Source of the DNA: CAIMUS01 sp046347625
GTDB taxonomy: Bacteria; Pseudomonadota; Gammaproteobacteria; Competibacterales; Competibacteraceae
DNA: 64,000 nucleotides
Assembly: GCA_046347625.1 (NCBI GenBank)
Contig: JAXMFU010000003.1
Span: forward strand, 558,001 to 622,000
Reading direction: 5' to 3'
Numbering within the stretch: position 1 is the stretch's first letter; each line of letters starts with the position of its first letter. The position numbers and the translations under genes are program-made. Of this stretch, positions 51,485 to 58,896 are shown piece after piece. The notes under the pieces were generated by a model. That model saw only the letters and a program-made list of their open reading frames with translations, was not told where the DNA came from and searched no databases.

Positions 51485-52402
51485 TCAATCTTCCTGCTCG
51501 AGCTGGCGGCGGGCTTCCGCCAGTGCCTGGCGCTGTACGTCGGTCATTTTGGGGTAGTGCAGATCGAGTTTACGCAGCGCCGAGGTGACGATGTCGGCGA
51601 CCACCGCACGGGTTACCCACTTGTGGTCGGCGGGAATGACATACCAGGGGGCCCAGTCGGTGCTGGTAGCGTTAAGGGCATCCTGGTAGGCTTTCATGTA
51701 ATCGTCCCAGCATTGCCGCTCGGCCACATCGGCGGCGGAAAACTTCCAATTTTTCTCCGGACGATCGAGCCGTTCCAGAAAGCGGCGTTTTTGCTCCTTT
51801 TTAGAAACATTCAGGAAGAACTTCAGAATGATAATGCCATTGCGTACCAAATGTTGCTCGAAGGCACTGATATCATCATAACGCCCCTGCCAGAATGATT
51901 TGCCGCGCTTGCCCGGAGGCAGTTTCTGCTTATCGAGCAGTTCAGGATGTACCCTTACCACCAGCACATCCTCATAGTAAGAACGGTTGAAGATTCCAAT
52001 CCGGCCACGCTCGGGCAAGGCTTTCATATAACGCCAGAGAAAATTATGATCCATTTCCTCGACCGAGGGCTGCTTGAAACTGAACACCTGGCAGCCTTGC
52101 GGATTGACCCCCGACATTACGTGCTTGATCGTGCCATCCTTGCCGGCTGCATCCATTGCCTGCAGGATGATCAGCAGCGCGTAACGGTCGTCCGCATAGA
52201 GCAGGCCCTGCATTTCGGTGAGCTCCTTCAGGTTTTGCTGCAGTAATTGCTGCGCGCGCTCCTTGACTATGTCTTTGCCCAATTCTTCCAGTTCCTTGGT
52301 CTGTGCCCAATCGGTCTCGTAATCCTTAAGACGAATCTTTTTGCCCGGCGGAACGCGGAACAGGTCGATAACTTTTTCGTTAATCATGCTGTTTTGGCTC
52401 AC
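51485..52402 (-). CDS. ppk2: Polyphosphate kinase 2 family protein
   Basis: The enzyme transfers phosphate between polyphosphate and nucleotides in the cytosol. The single PPK2 domain has Walker A ILQAMDAAGKDGTIKHV, SFKQPSVEEMDHNFLWR, Walker B IGIFNRSYYEDVLVVRVHPE and the lid segment RFLERLDRPEKNWKF. The length of 305 residues and the N-terminal VPPGKKIRLKDYETDW fit the subgroup that makes ADP or ATP from AMP and polyphosphate, but subgroup assignment by eye is tentative. It converges with the lyase gene, with 20 bp between the stops. Confidence 0.9.
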   Translation of the reverse strand: MSQNSMINEKVIDLFRVPPGKKIRLKDYETDWAQTKELEELGKDIVKERAQQLLQQNLKELTEMQGLLYADDRYALLIILQAMDAAGKDGTIKHVMSGVNPQGCQVFSFKQPSVEEMDHNFLWRYMKALPERGRIGIFNRSYYEDVLVVRVHPELLDKQKLPPGKRGKSFWQGRYDDISAFEQHLVRNGIIILKFFLNVSKKEQKRRFLERLDRPEKNWKFSAADVAERQCWDDYMKAYQDALNATSTDWAPWYVIPADHKWVTRAVVADIVTSALRKLDLHYPKMTDVQRQALAEARRQLEQED

Positions 52403-52464
52403 AGTTGTGGTAGGTCGTTTTTTGCATCGGTTCGAATAGCCCTGTCAGTTTACTCGACTATGAC

Positions 52465-53349
52465 CTACTCGATAATTTTATTGATCGGCAATTCGATAAT
52501 CCCACGTGCACCGGTCTGGTAAAGCCTGGGGATCAACTCGCGCACCTGTTTTTCCTCGACGACAGTACTGAGATCCACCCAATTGGGATCGGCCAGGGTG
52601 GAAACGGTCGGTGTGGCCAAGGCGGGGAGAATCTGCAGTACGGCTTCCACCTGCCCGCGGGGTACATTCATGGCCAGCAATACTTGACTGGCGGCGGCAA
52701 TAGCTCCCTTGAGCAGCATCAGTAGGCGGTCGATCTTGCTTTTTTTCCAGTCGTCTTCGAGCGCTTGGTGATTGGCGATAAAGCGGGGCGTACTCTCCAG
52801 CACCACATGCATGATCTTGAGGTTATTGGCCCGCAGGCTGGAACCGGTTTCGGATACATCCACGATGGCGTCGGCCAGAATCGGCGGTTTGACCTCGGTC
52901 GCGCCCCAGGAGAATTCGACCCGGGCATTGACGCCGTGCTCGGCTAGAAAACGTTGGGTCATCCCCACCGCCTCGGTGGCAATCTGTCTGCCTTCCAGGT
53001 CCTTTACGGTATTGAACGGTGAGCCCTCTTTGGAAGCCATCACCCAGCGCACGGTCCGGTAATTGGGCCAGGGAGCATGCAGGTCGGCCAACTCAATGAC
53101 ACTGGCGCCGGTTTCCAGAATCCAATCCAGACCGGTAATGGCGCAATCCAGAATGCCCTGCTCTACATAGCGGGCCATTTCCTGGGGGCGAATGAGAATA
53201 CACTGGATTTCCGGGTCGTCGATATCCGGGTAGTAGGAACGGCCGGATATCCGCAGGTCATAGCCCGCCCGTCCGAACAAGTGCTGAGTGGTGTCCTGTA
53301 GGCTGCCTTTGGGAATGCCCAGGCGTAACAGTTTTGTAGCATCGCTCAT
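52465..53349 (-). CDS. hisG: ATP phosphoribosyltransferase, long form
   Basis: This is the first enzyme of histidine synthesis, condensing ATP with PRPP. The catalytic domains contain LLRLGIPKGSLQDTTQHLF, CAITGLDWILETG and the PRPP loop DAIVDVSETGSSLRANNL. The C-terminal regulatory domain (about residues 225-294, MLLKGAIAAASQVLLAMNV to the end) marks the long, hexameric, histidine-inhibited form of about 295 residues. The start is the ATG that yields MSDATKLLRLG. The open frame extends 53 codons further upstream, but that part is translated REP-like repeat. It is not linked to other his genes here. Confidence 0.94.
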   Translation of the reverse strand: MSDATKLLRLGIPKGSLQDTTQHLFGRAGYDLRISGRSYYPDIDDPEIQCILIRPQEMARYVEQGILDCAITGLDWILETGASVIELADLHAPWPNYRTVRWVMASKEGSPFNTVKDLEGRQIATEAVGMTQRFLAEHGVNARVEFSWGATEVKPPILADAIVDVSETGSSLRANNLKIMHVVLESTPRFIANHQALEDDWKKSKIDRLLMLLKGAIAAASQVLLAMNVPRGQVEAVLQILPALATPTVSTLADPNWVDLSTVVEEKQVRELIPRLYQTGARGIIELPINKIIE

Positions 53350-53414
53350 TGCCGGTTGACTCCAGAAAATAATGGCATGAATTTGAGAAAAGTAGGTTGC
53401 CGTGAAAATCCGCC

Positions 53415-53542
53415 TGTAGGTCGGGTTAGACGCGCCTGCCACCCAAGTAGCCCCTCGCCGCGCGATGACGGGCGCGTCGTAACCCGACAGGGAACCGAGT
53501 TTCGTCACCGGGGGTGCATTTTTCTAAAAAGCATGACCGTTG
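53415..53542 (-). repeat. REP-like palindromic repeat B, copy 2
   Basis: This is an inverted copy of the repeat at 44920-45047. The 28-bp head is at 53508-53535 with two mismatches, and the GTCGGGTTAGACGCGCC/GGGCGCGTCGTAACCCGAC arms are conserved. It lies in the promoter region of hisG and creates a spurious extension of that frame. Confidence 0.75.
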
Positions 53543-53589
53543 GATAGTTTGCCTGCCTTACGAACGGGTGCAGTTCAGGGTAGGGAGGG

Positions 53590-53607
53590 GCCGGCGAGGA
53601 CGCCGGC
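53590..53607. terminator. GC-rich hairpin after radical SAM gene
   Basis: GCCGGCG, loop AGGA and CGCCGGC form a 7-bp stem 20 bp past the stop of the minus-strand gene. It shares the stem sequence of the terminator at 46454 but has no T-run, so it may be a REP-type unit rather than an intrinsic terminator. Confidence 0.45.
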
Positions 53608-53627
53608 GCTCCCGGGAATGGGCGGCG

Positions 53628-54845
53628 TTAGATAAAACCTTGCATCAAGGCGTCGGTAATCGAATCCACAGTAGCCGCCGTGACTCCCAGGGAACGACAA
53701 ATCTGTTCAATCCGGCTGGATATGGCCGGGTTGTCCAGGTCGCTGAACTGACCCACCAGACCGCAGCGTCTGCCAACCTGATACAGCCGTTGCCGTTCCG
53801 GTGAGGCGGCCAGGAAATCGTCCAGTAGTTGCAACAGCCGGGCTTTATCCCCCGGCAGCCTGCCCTCCAGGGTGGGAAACAGGTTCAGGCTATGATCGCT
53901 TTTGACGATGCTGTCGATACCTTCCAGGTGCTGTAGGAATAACCGGATCTCGGCGACGACCATCCGGTCGGTGCACTTGCGAAAGCGTCCCGCCTCATAT
54001 TCGGTGAACAGCGCGGTCGTACGTGGAATGGCCAGGGTTCGCAGCCGGATGAAATGCGGTCCGATCCGGTTGAGCGCGTCGGCGCTTTCCAGGGCATGTT
54101 CCCGGGAGTAATCCTGACCGCCGAGCCCTGGCATATAGTACTCGGACAGTTCCATACCGGCCTGGATGACCTTCCGGCCGGCGCTGATATGGATCGCTTT
54201 GGTGGCGCCTTTTTTAACCTGCTGCAGCACCGTATCCGAACCCGATTCCATGCCGATATGCAGTCGGTTCAGCCCGGCTTCGCGCAGCGCCCGTAAATCC
54301 TCGTCCTCGATCTTGGCGATCGTCTGCGAGCGCGCGTAGGAAGTGATCCGCTGAATCCAGGGGAAGTGCGCTTTGAGGTGAGTTAACACGGCAATCAGTC
54401 TGGGAGGTTTGACCACCAGACTGTTGGCATCCTGCAAGAAGACCGATGCCATCCCGCCGACGAACCAGTGCAGGGCGGCCTCGAGACCGGCTTGTTCTTC
54501 CGGCCCGAGCGGCGCGTATAGGCGGTGGACGTCGTCGTGAGTTAATTCTCCGGTTTCCCCGGCAAGGTCTTGCAGCCGGCCGATAGCGCAGGCAATGGTA
54601 TCGATATCGCGTTTGATATCCTCTACCGGGCGGATGGAAAATTTCTCGTCCTTATACAGCGGACAAAACGTGCACTGGTTCCAGGGGCAGTTGCGGGTCA
54701 CCCGGATAAACAGACTGTGCGCTTCACTGGGGGGCCTGATCGGGCCCTGTTCGATGCCCTGATAGGGAAAGTCGATTTTCATAAGTGCGATAACCGATAA
54801 GCTTGTTTCCCGATAAGGATACTCTTCTATAGCGGTAACAGCCAT
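53628..54845 (-). CDS. Radical SAM protein
   Basis: This is an iron-sulfur enzyme using S-adenosylmethionine. The cluster-binding motif is RNCPWNQCTFCPLY (CxxxCxxC). LHIGMESGSDTVLQQVKKG is a typical later strand, as in the HemN/Elp3-like group. The C-terminal 120 residues are helical. The first 21 residues are weakly supported; a Met at 54782 (MKIDFPYQGIEQGP) matches the usual start of this family better, but neither start has a strong ribosome binding site. The reaction is unknown. It stands alone between hisG and a DUF1269 gene. Confidence 0.86.
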   Translation of the reverse strand: MAVTAIEEYPYRETSLSVIALMKIDFPYQGIEQGPIRPPSEAHSLFIRVTRNCPWNQCTFCPLYKDEKFSIRPVEDIKRDIDTIACAIGRLQDLAGETGELTHDDVHRLYAPLGPEEQAGLEAALHWFVGGMASVFLQDANSLVVKPPRLIAVLTHLKAHFPWIQRITSYARSQTIAKIEDEDLRALREAGLNRLHIGMESGSDTVLQQVKKGATKAIHISAGRKVIQAGMELSEYYMPGLGGQDYSREHALESADALNRIGPHFIRLRTLAIPRTTALFTEYEAGRFRKCTDRMVVAEIRLFLQHLEGIDSIVKSDHSLNLFPTLEGRLPGDKARLLQLLDDFLAASPERQRLYQVGRRCGLVGQFSDLDNPAISSRIEQICRSLGVTAATVDSITDALMQGFI

Positions 54846-55008
54846 TCACGCGGTCTCTGGTCCACAGAAGTTTTATGGCAGGCTCTCCAACCCACACTCT
54901 CTAGAACCGGCAACCGATAATACTGACTAAGGAGTACCAGTCATCGAAGTGGGCTGAACCTTTTTCCTCAGTTCTTGCGATAGGACTGATCGACCGAGGA
55001 GTACTGTA

Positions 55009-55506
55009 ATGGCTAATTTAATCGTAGTGGCTTATGACAATGAATTTCAGGCCGAGGAAGTACGGCTGAAGCTGTTGAAGTTACAAAAGGATTACTTGCT
55101 CGATCTGGAAGATGCGGTGGTGGCCGTCAAGAGCAAGGATGGCAAGGTCAAACTGAGTCAGATTCACAACCTGACTGCTTATGGCGCGGTCTCCGGCGGC
55201 TTCTGGGGTCTGCTGGTCGGGATGATTTTCCTGATGCCGCTGGTCGGAATGGCGGTGGGAGCGGCCTCAGGGGCGCTCGGGGGGGCATTATCGGATGTGG
55301 GGATCGATGATAATTTCATAAAACAACTGGCCGCCAACCTGCAACCGGGAACTTCGGAATTGTTCGTACTGGTGCGCAAGGCGACGCCGGATAAAGTGCT
55401 GGCGGAGTTGCAGGGCACCGGCGGCAAGGTGATCCAGACCTCGCTGACGCACGAGGATGAAGCAAAATTGCAGACGGCGCTGGATGAGGCCAAAAAGGCC
55501 GGTTGA
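55009..55506 (+). CDS. DUF1269 membrane protein
   Basis: The protein opens MANLIVVAYDNEFQAEEV and has a glycine-rich hydrophobic hairpin in the middle (about 62-95, GFWGLLVGMIFLMPLVG and GAASGALGGALSDVG), the pattern of DUF1269 proteins. The C-terminal half (ELFVLVRKATPDKVLAEL) is soluble. Such proteins are small membrane-associated factors of unknown role, often stress-linked. AGGAG lies seven bases before the ATG. It is monocistronic. Confidence 0.85.
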   Translation: MANLIVVAYDNEFQAEEVRLKLLKLQKDYLLDLEDAVVAVKSKDGKVKLSQIHNLTAYGAVSGGFWGLLVGMIFLMPLVGMAVGAASGALGGALSDVGIDDNFIKQLAANLQPGTSELFVLVRKATPDKVLAELQGTGGKVIQTSLTHEDEAKLQTALDEAKKAG

Positions 55507-55868
55507 ACCGTTATTCGTTAAGCCGGGTTATGAGCTGGAGCGCTGACTGGTCTGGCTTGAACCGCCAAGCCGGTTAACGCTCTACCTGCTCGTTCCCGCT
55601 CCGTCCACCCCGACTGCGGTCCTGTCGGCTGGTTTTTAAACCACGTCGATAGAAAATAAGCAGGCATGCGTTCCCGCGCATAGGCGGCGATCAGACCGCT
55701 CGACGGTTATAATTATGCTTAGCTGGTTTCAGTTGATTGCCTGAGCACAGTGGCTGTTTTATGCTATTAGTAAGTTTTGGCAGTTTCCCGACCCCCTGAC
55801 CCCGTAAATAATTGCTATTTTCCGTGCTGCGAGTGAACAGCCCGCACGTCGGTAAGAGGCCACCAAAG
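55507..55868. other. Gene-free spacer
   Basis: I see no gene. The stretch contains partly complementary GTTAAGCCGG and CCGGTTAAC segments shortly after the DUF1269 stop, which could fold as a weak terminator. The leader of the histidine kinase gene, with AAGAGG at 55852-55857, occupies the right end. Confidence 0.35.
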
Positions 55869-57458
55869 ATGGAGTGGTTTTTTCATGAAAAGCCGGTCTG
55901 GCAAGCCACCGGAATGCCAGCCGTCGGCTCCTGCGAGGAACACCGCCGCCAGGCGGATACAACCCTGCACCATAGTGAAGCACTCTATCGCTCCATTATC
56001 AGCACTTCACCCGATGGCTATTGGTTGGTGAATGTGCAGGGGCGCATCCTGGAGGTCAATGACGCCTACTGTCAGTTGAGCGGCTACACCCGTGCCGAGT
56101 TGCTCGGGATGAGCCTTTCCGACCTGGAAGCCATGGAAACGCCGGAACAAATCGCCGTGCATATTCAGCGTATTGTTACGATGGGCTTCGATCGCTTCGA
56201 GACACGCCATCGCCGTAAGAATGGAAGCCTGCTGGATGTCGAGGTTATCGTGCGTTATCTGCCGCTCGAGGGCGGCCTGTTTGTCTGTTTCACCCACGAT
56301 ATTACCGCCCGCAAGCGAGCGGAGAAGGATCTGCGGCGACGGGAAGAAGAGTTTCGCCTGGTGTTCGAGCACAGTATCGACGCCATCTTCTGGGCCGATG
56401 CAGCCACCGGAATGATTATCAACTGTAATCACAAGGCCGAAGCACTCACGGAAAGAAGTCGCACCGAACTGATCGGGACGCATCAGATCGGGTTACATCC
56501 TCCTGAAGAGGCCGGCTTCTATGCGGAACTGTTCAAACAGGCGGCGGCCCAGTCTCCATTTCCGCCGATCGAGGCGCAAGTCTGGAGCCGTACCGGCAAG
56601 AGAACCCCTGTGCTCATCAGCACATCGGTCATCACGCTAGGAGAACGGACGATTATGCAGGGAATTTTCCACGATATGACCGAACGCAGGCGGGCCGAGG
56701 AGGAACGTTTGGAGATGGAACGGTGCCTGTCGCAGACGCAACGGCTGGAAAGCCTTGGTGTAATGGCCGGTGGCATGGCCCATGATTTTAATAATCTTTT
56801 GATGATCATTCTAGGCAATCTGGATTTGGCCGGCACGGCACTGTTCCCGGGGTCCACCGCTCATGCCGGCATCGAGCAGGCGATCCATGCCGCCCAGCGG
56901 GCAGCGAATTTGACCCGGCAGATGCTGGCTTATTCCGGCAAGGGCCGGTTTATCGTCAAGGCTCTCGACCTTACCGAACTGATCGAGGAGAATCTTCCCT
57001 TCTTCCAATCGATGATTCCCGGTTACGTAACGCTTAACCTCGTCCTGGATCGTAGCCTGCCTTCTGTCAAGGCCGACGCCGGGCAGATGCAGCAGATCAT
57101 TATGAATCTGATCACCAATGCCGCCGAATCCATCGGGGAAGAGGGCGGGGTCATCACGATTACCACGGGCGTGGAGTGCTGCGACGCCGCCTATCTGCAG
57201 CAAAGCCGGCTGGAGGAAAGGCCACCGGCAGGAGAATTGGTATACCTGCAAATAGCCGATACCGGTTGCGGCATGGACGAGGAAATCAGACGCCGTCTGT
57301 TCGATCCTTTTTTCACGACTAAATTTACCGGTCGGGGCCTGGGATTATCGGCGGTACTGGGGATCGTCCGGGGACATGGCGGGGCCATCTTTGTGGACAG
57401 TAAACCGGCGCGGGGAACCACCGTGAAAGTGGCCTTTCCCGTGATGACGCCGGCGTAA
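55869..57458 (+). CDS. PAS-PAS histidine kinase
   Basis: This is a soluble sensor kinase of about 529 residues. PAS 1 (about 35-150) has SPDGYWLVNVQGRILEVND and HRRKNGSLLDVEV. PAS 2 (about 160-280) has SIDAIFWADAATGMIINCN and SRTGKRTPVLIST. The dimerisation domain has the phosphorylated His near 305 in GGMAHDFNNLLMIILG (the HDFNNLL type). The ATPase has NLITNAAESIG, DTGCGMDEE, FDPFFTTKFTGRGLGLSAV. It lacks a receiver domain. I start at the ATG with AAGAGG upstream; a TTG 19 codons earlier is possible. No response regulator is adjacent, so its partner is elsewhere. Confidence 0.88.
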   Translation: MEWFFHEKPVWQATGMPAVGSCEEHRRQADTTLHHSEALYRSIISTSPDGYWLVNVQGRILEVNDAYCQLSGYTRAELLGMSLSDLEAMETPEQIAVHIQRIVTMGFDRFETRHRRKNGSLLDVEVIVRYLPLEGGLFVCFTHDITARKRAEKDLRRREEEFRLVFEHSIDAIFWADAATGMIINCNHKAEALTERSRTELIGTHQIGLHPPEEAGFYAELFKQAAAQSPFPPIEAQVWSRTGKRTPVLISTSVITLGERTIMQGIFHDMTERRRAEEERLEMERCLSQTQRLESLGVMAGGMAHDFNNLLMIILGNLDLAGTALFPGSTAHAGIEQAIHAAQRAANLTRQMLAYSGKGRFIVKALDLTELIEENLPFFQSMIPGYVTLNLVLDRSLPSVKADAGQMQQIIMNLITNAAESIGEEGGVITITTGVECCDAAYLQQSRLEERPPAGELVYLQIADTGCGMDEEIRRRLFDPFFTTKFTGRGLGLSAVLGIVRGHGGAIFVDSKPARGTTVKVAFPVMTPA

Positions 57459-57623
57459 ATGCCGACCAGGCCAGCATTCGATTTGGGATATTGTGATCAC
57501 CCGGCTGCCGGCCGGGACGGTGATGGTTACATCGATAGCCTTGAACCCAAGGCGTACTTTTGCCGTGCATTTTCTCCAGGATCGATAAGGTATGGAACCG
57601 ATCACCGGCCCGGCCGCTACGGG

Positions 57624-57833
57624 TCAATCGGCCATGATCATGACTTCGGTGGCCTTGATGACGGCGTAGACTTCTTTGCCGACACCGAGCTGCATGTTGT
57701 CGGCGGAACCCTTGGTGATCACCGCCACGACTTCCGTGCCACCGGTGATTTCCACCACGACTTCCGTCATGACAGCCCCATCCTTAATGGACTTGATTTT
57801 GCCTTTCAAGGTATTGCGTGCGCTGATTTGCAT
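57624..57833 (-). CDS. Mop-domain molybdate/tungstate-binding protein (molbindin)
   Basis: This 69-residue protein is a single Mop/TOBE domain: MQISARNTLKGKIKSIKDG, the VVVEITGGTEVVAVIT strand pair and LGVGKEVYAVIKATEVM. Free Mop proteins assemble into hexamers that store molybdate or other oxyanions in the cytosol. AGGTG lies about ten bases before the ATG. No modABC genes or molybdoenzymes are near, so it is an orphan here. Confidence 0.88.
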   Translation of the reverse strand: MQISARNTLKGKIKSIKDGAVMTEVVVEITGGTEVVAVITKGSADNMQLGVGKEVYAVIKATEVMIMAD

Positions 57834-58322
57834 GGTCTTTCACTCACCTCGTTGAAAAACAGGAACAGTGGCGGAACCGCCTTCCTGCTAAGGAAGCTTA
57901 ACATACTGCTTCTGAGACAACGGAATTGCAGTGAGTGATCCAGGCGGATCGAGCGTCTGACCCAGGACATCGACTTGCGCATCGACCTGCCGGACCGGCT
58001 CGATGACATGATGGTACAAATGCGGGTATTTTCACCGAAGTCCGGTAGTCCGGCAGGTCGGGCGGATGTGCCCGACAAACATCTTACGACGTAGAGGCTG
58101 CAGCGCTTGCGCTTCCTCGCGATGTGCGTGTTCATTTTATGCTTAAGCTTTCCGACGGTATCGAAGAACGACCACCCCCATTTTGTTCAAACCGTTAGGT
58201 TCGCCTGGACCGGAACCCAACCTTATCGCTTCAGATGACGATTTTATGGATTACATGACCGATTTCACCCGCTTTAATGGTAGACTTATCGCAATCATTA
58301 CAACAAACTGTGAGACGTTGCC
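57834..58322. other. Gap with possible gene remnant
   Basis: There is no confident gene. A 49-codon open stretch without a start (57945-58094, plus strand) reads RIERLTQDIDLRIDLPDRLD and onward to a stop. Its composition is coding-like, so it may be the 3' end of a lost gene. A minus-strand frame over the same bases is rich in Arg and Ser and looks like its shadow. Confidence 0.35.
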
Positions 58323-58730
58323 ATGGTTAAACATCCTCCTGTTTCCGCTGAACTCCTCTATTTGCTGATCGAGAAGATCGATAACCTTATCCAGGAACAC
58401 AATCAGGTGGACCCGGAAGCTCATATGCCCAAGGTGGTAGCCGAAGAATACTATCGGGGTACACCGGATTGGAGCCTGGCGCTGGAATGGAGAACCCGCC
58501 AGGGTGTGGCTTCGTTCAACCTGCATGCCAACAGCCAGCGGGTCTGTATGACCTTTATCTTCCTGCGCGAACCGATGACCGCCAAAGCCTGGGCCGAGAC
58601 CTTGCACCATGAGGACGGCCCCCAGTGGAATGCGGTGATCGATTACATTGCCGATCTGGGTGACTTCACCGTTTGGAATCATGCAGTACAACGACTGCAA
58701 AGAGATTTAGCGTCCAGGAAAGATGGCTGA
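58323..58730 (+). CDS. Conserved-looking small protein of unknown function
   Basis: I do not recognise this 135-residue soluble protein. It has an N-terminal helix (AELLYLLIEKIDNLIQEH), a middle part with aromatic strands (YYRGTPDWSLALEWRTRQG, ASFNLHANSQRVCMTF) and a helical C-terminus. No signal peptide or metal motif is visible. Codon use resembles neighbouring genes. The ribosome binding site is weak. It lies 166 bp before the chaperone operon and may be independent of it. Confidence 0.6.
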   Translation: MVKHPPVSAELLYLLIEKIDNLIQEHNQVDPEAHMPKVVAEEYYRGTPDWSLALEWRTRQGVASFNLHANSQRVCMTFIFLREPMTAKAWAETLHHEDGPQWNAVIDYIADLGDFTVWNHAVQRLQRDLASRKDG

Positions 58731-58896
58731 TGGCAGGTGGCATACACCGTCACCTTGACCTGGAAATCCACCCAACTGCGTGGGCTGAGAAGCCCACCGA
58801 TGGACTGTTGAACTTTAAACCTTATGGAGAGAACTGAACTACTCAGATAGTCCACCTCGATCAATCCTCGACCGTACTTCTCGAACTCTATCCGGA

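Noticed and set aside
53350..53508. N-terminal extension of HisG by 53 codons
   Set aside because: The sequence is translated REP-like repeat B; the family start is the ATG at 53349.
57806..58135. 109-codon minus-strand frame rich in Arg and Ser
   Set aside because: No ribosome binding site or family resemblance; it overlaps the start of the Mop gene on the same strand and looks like a shadow.
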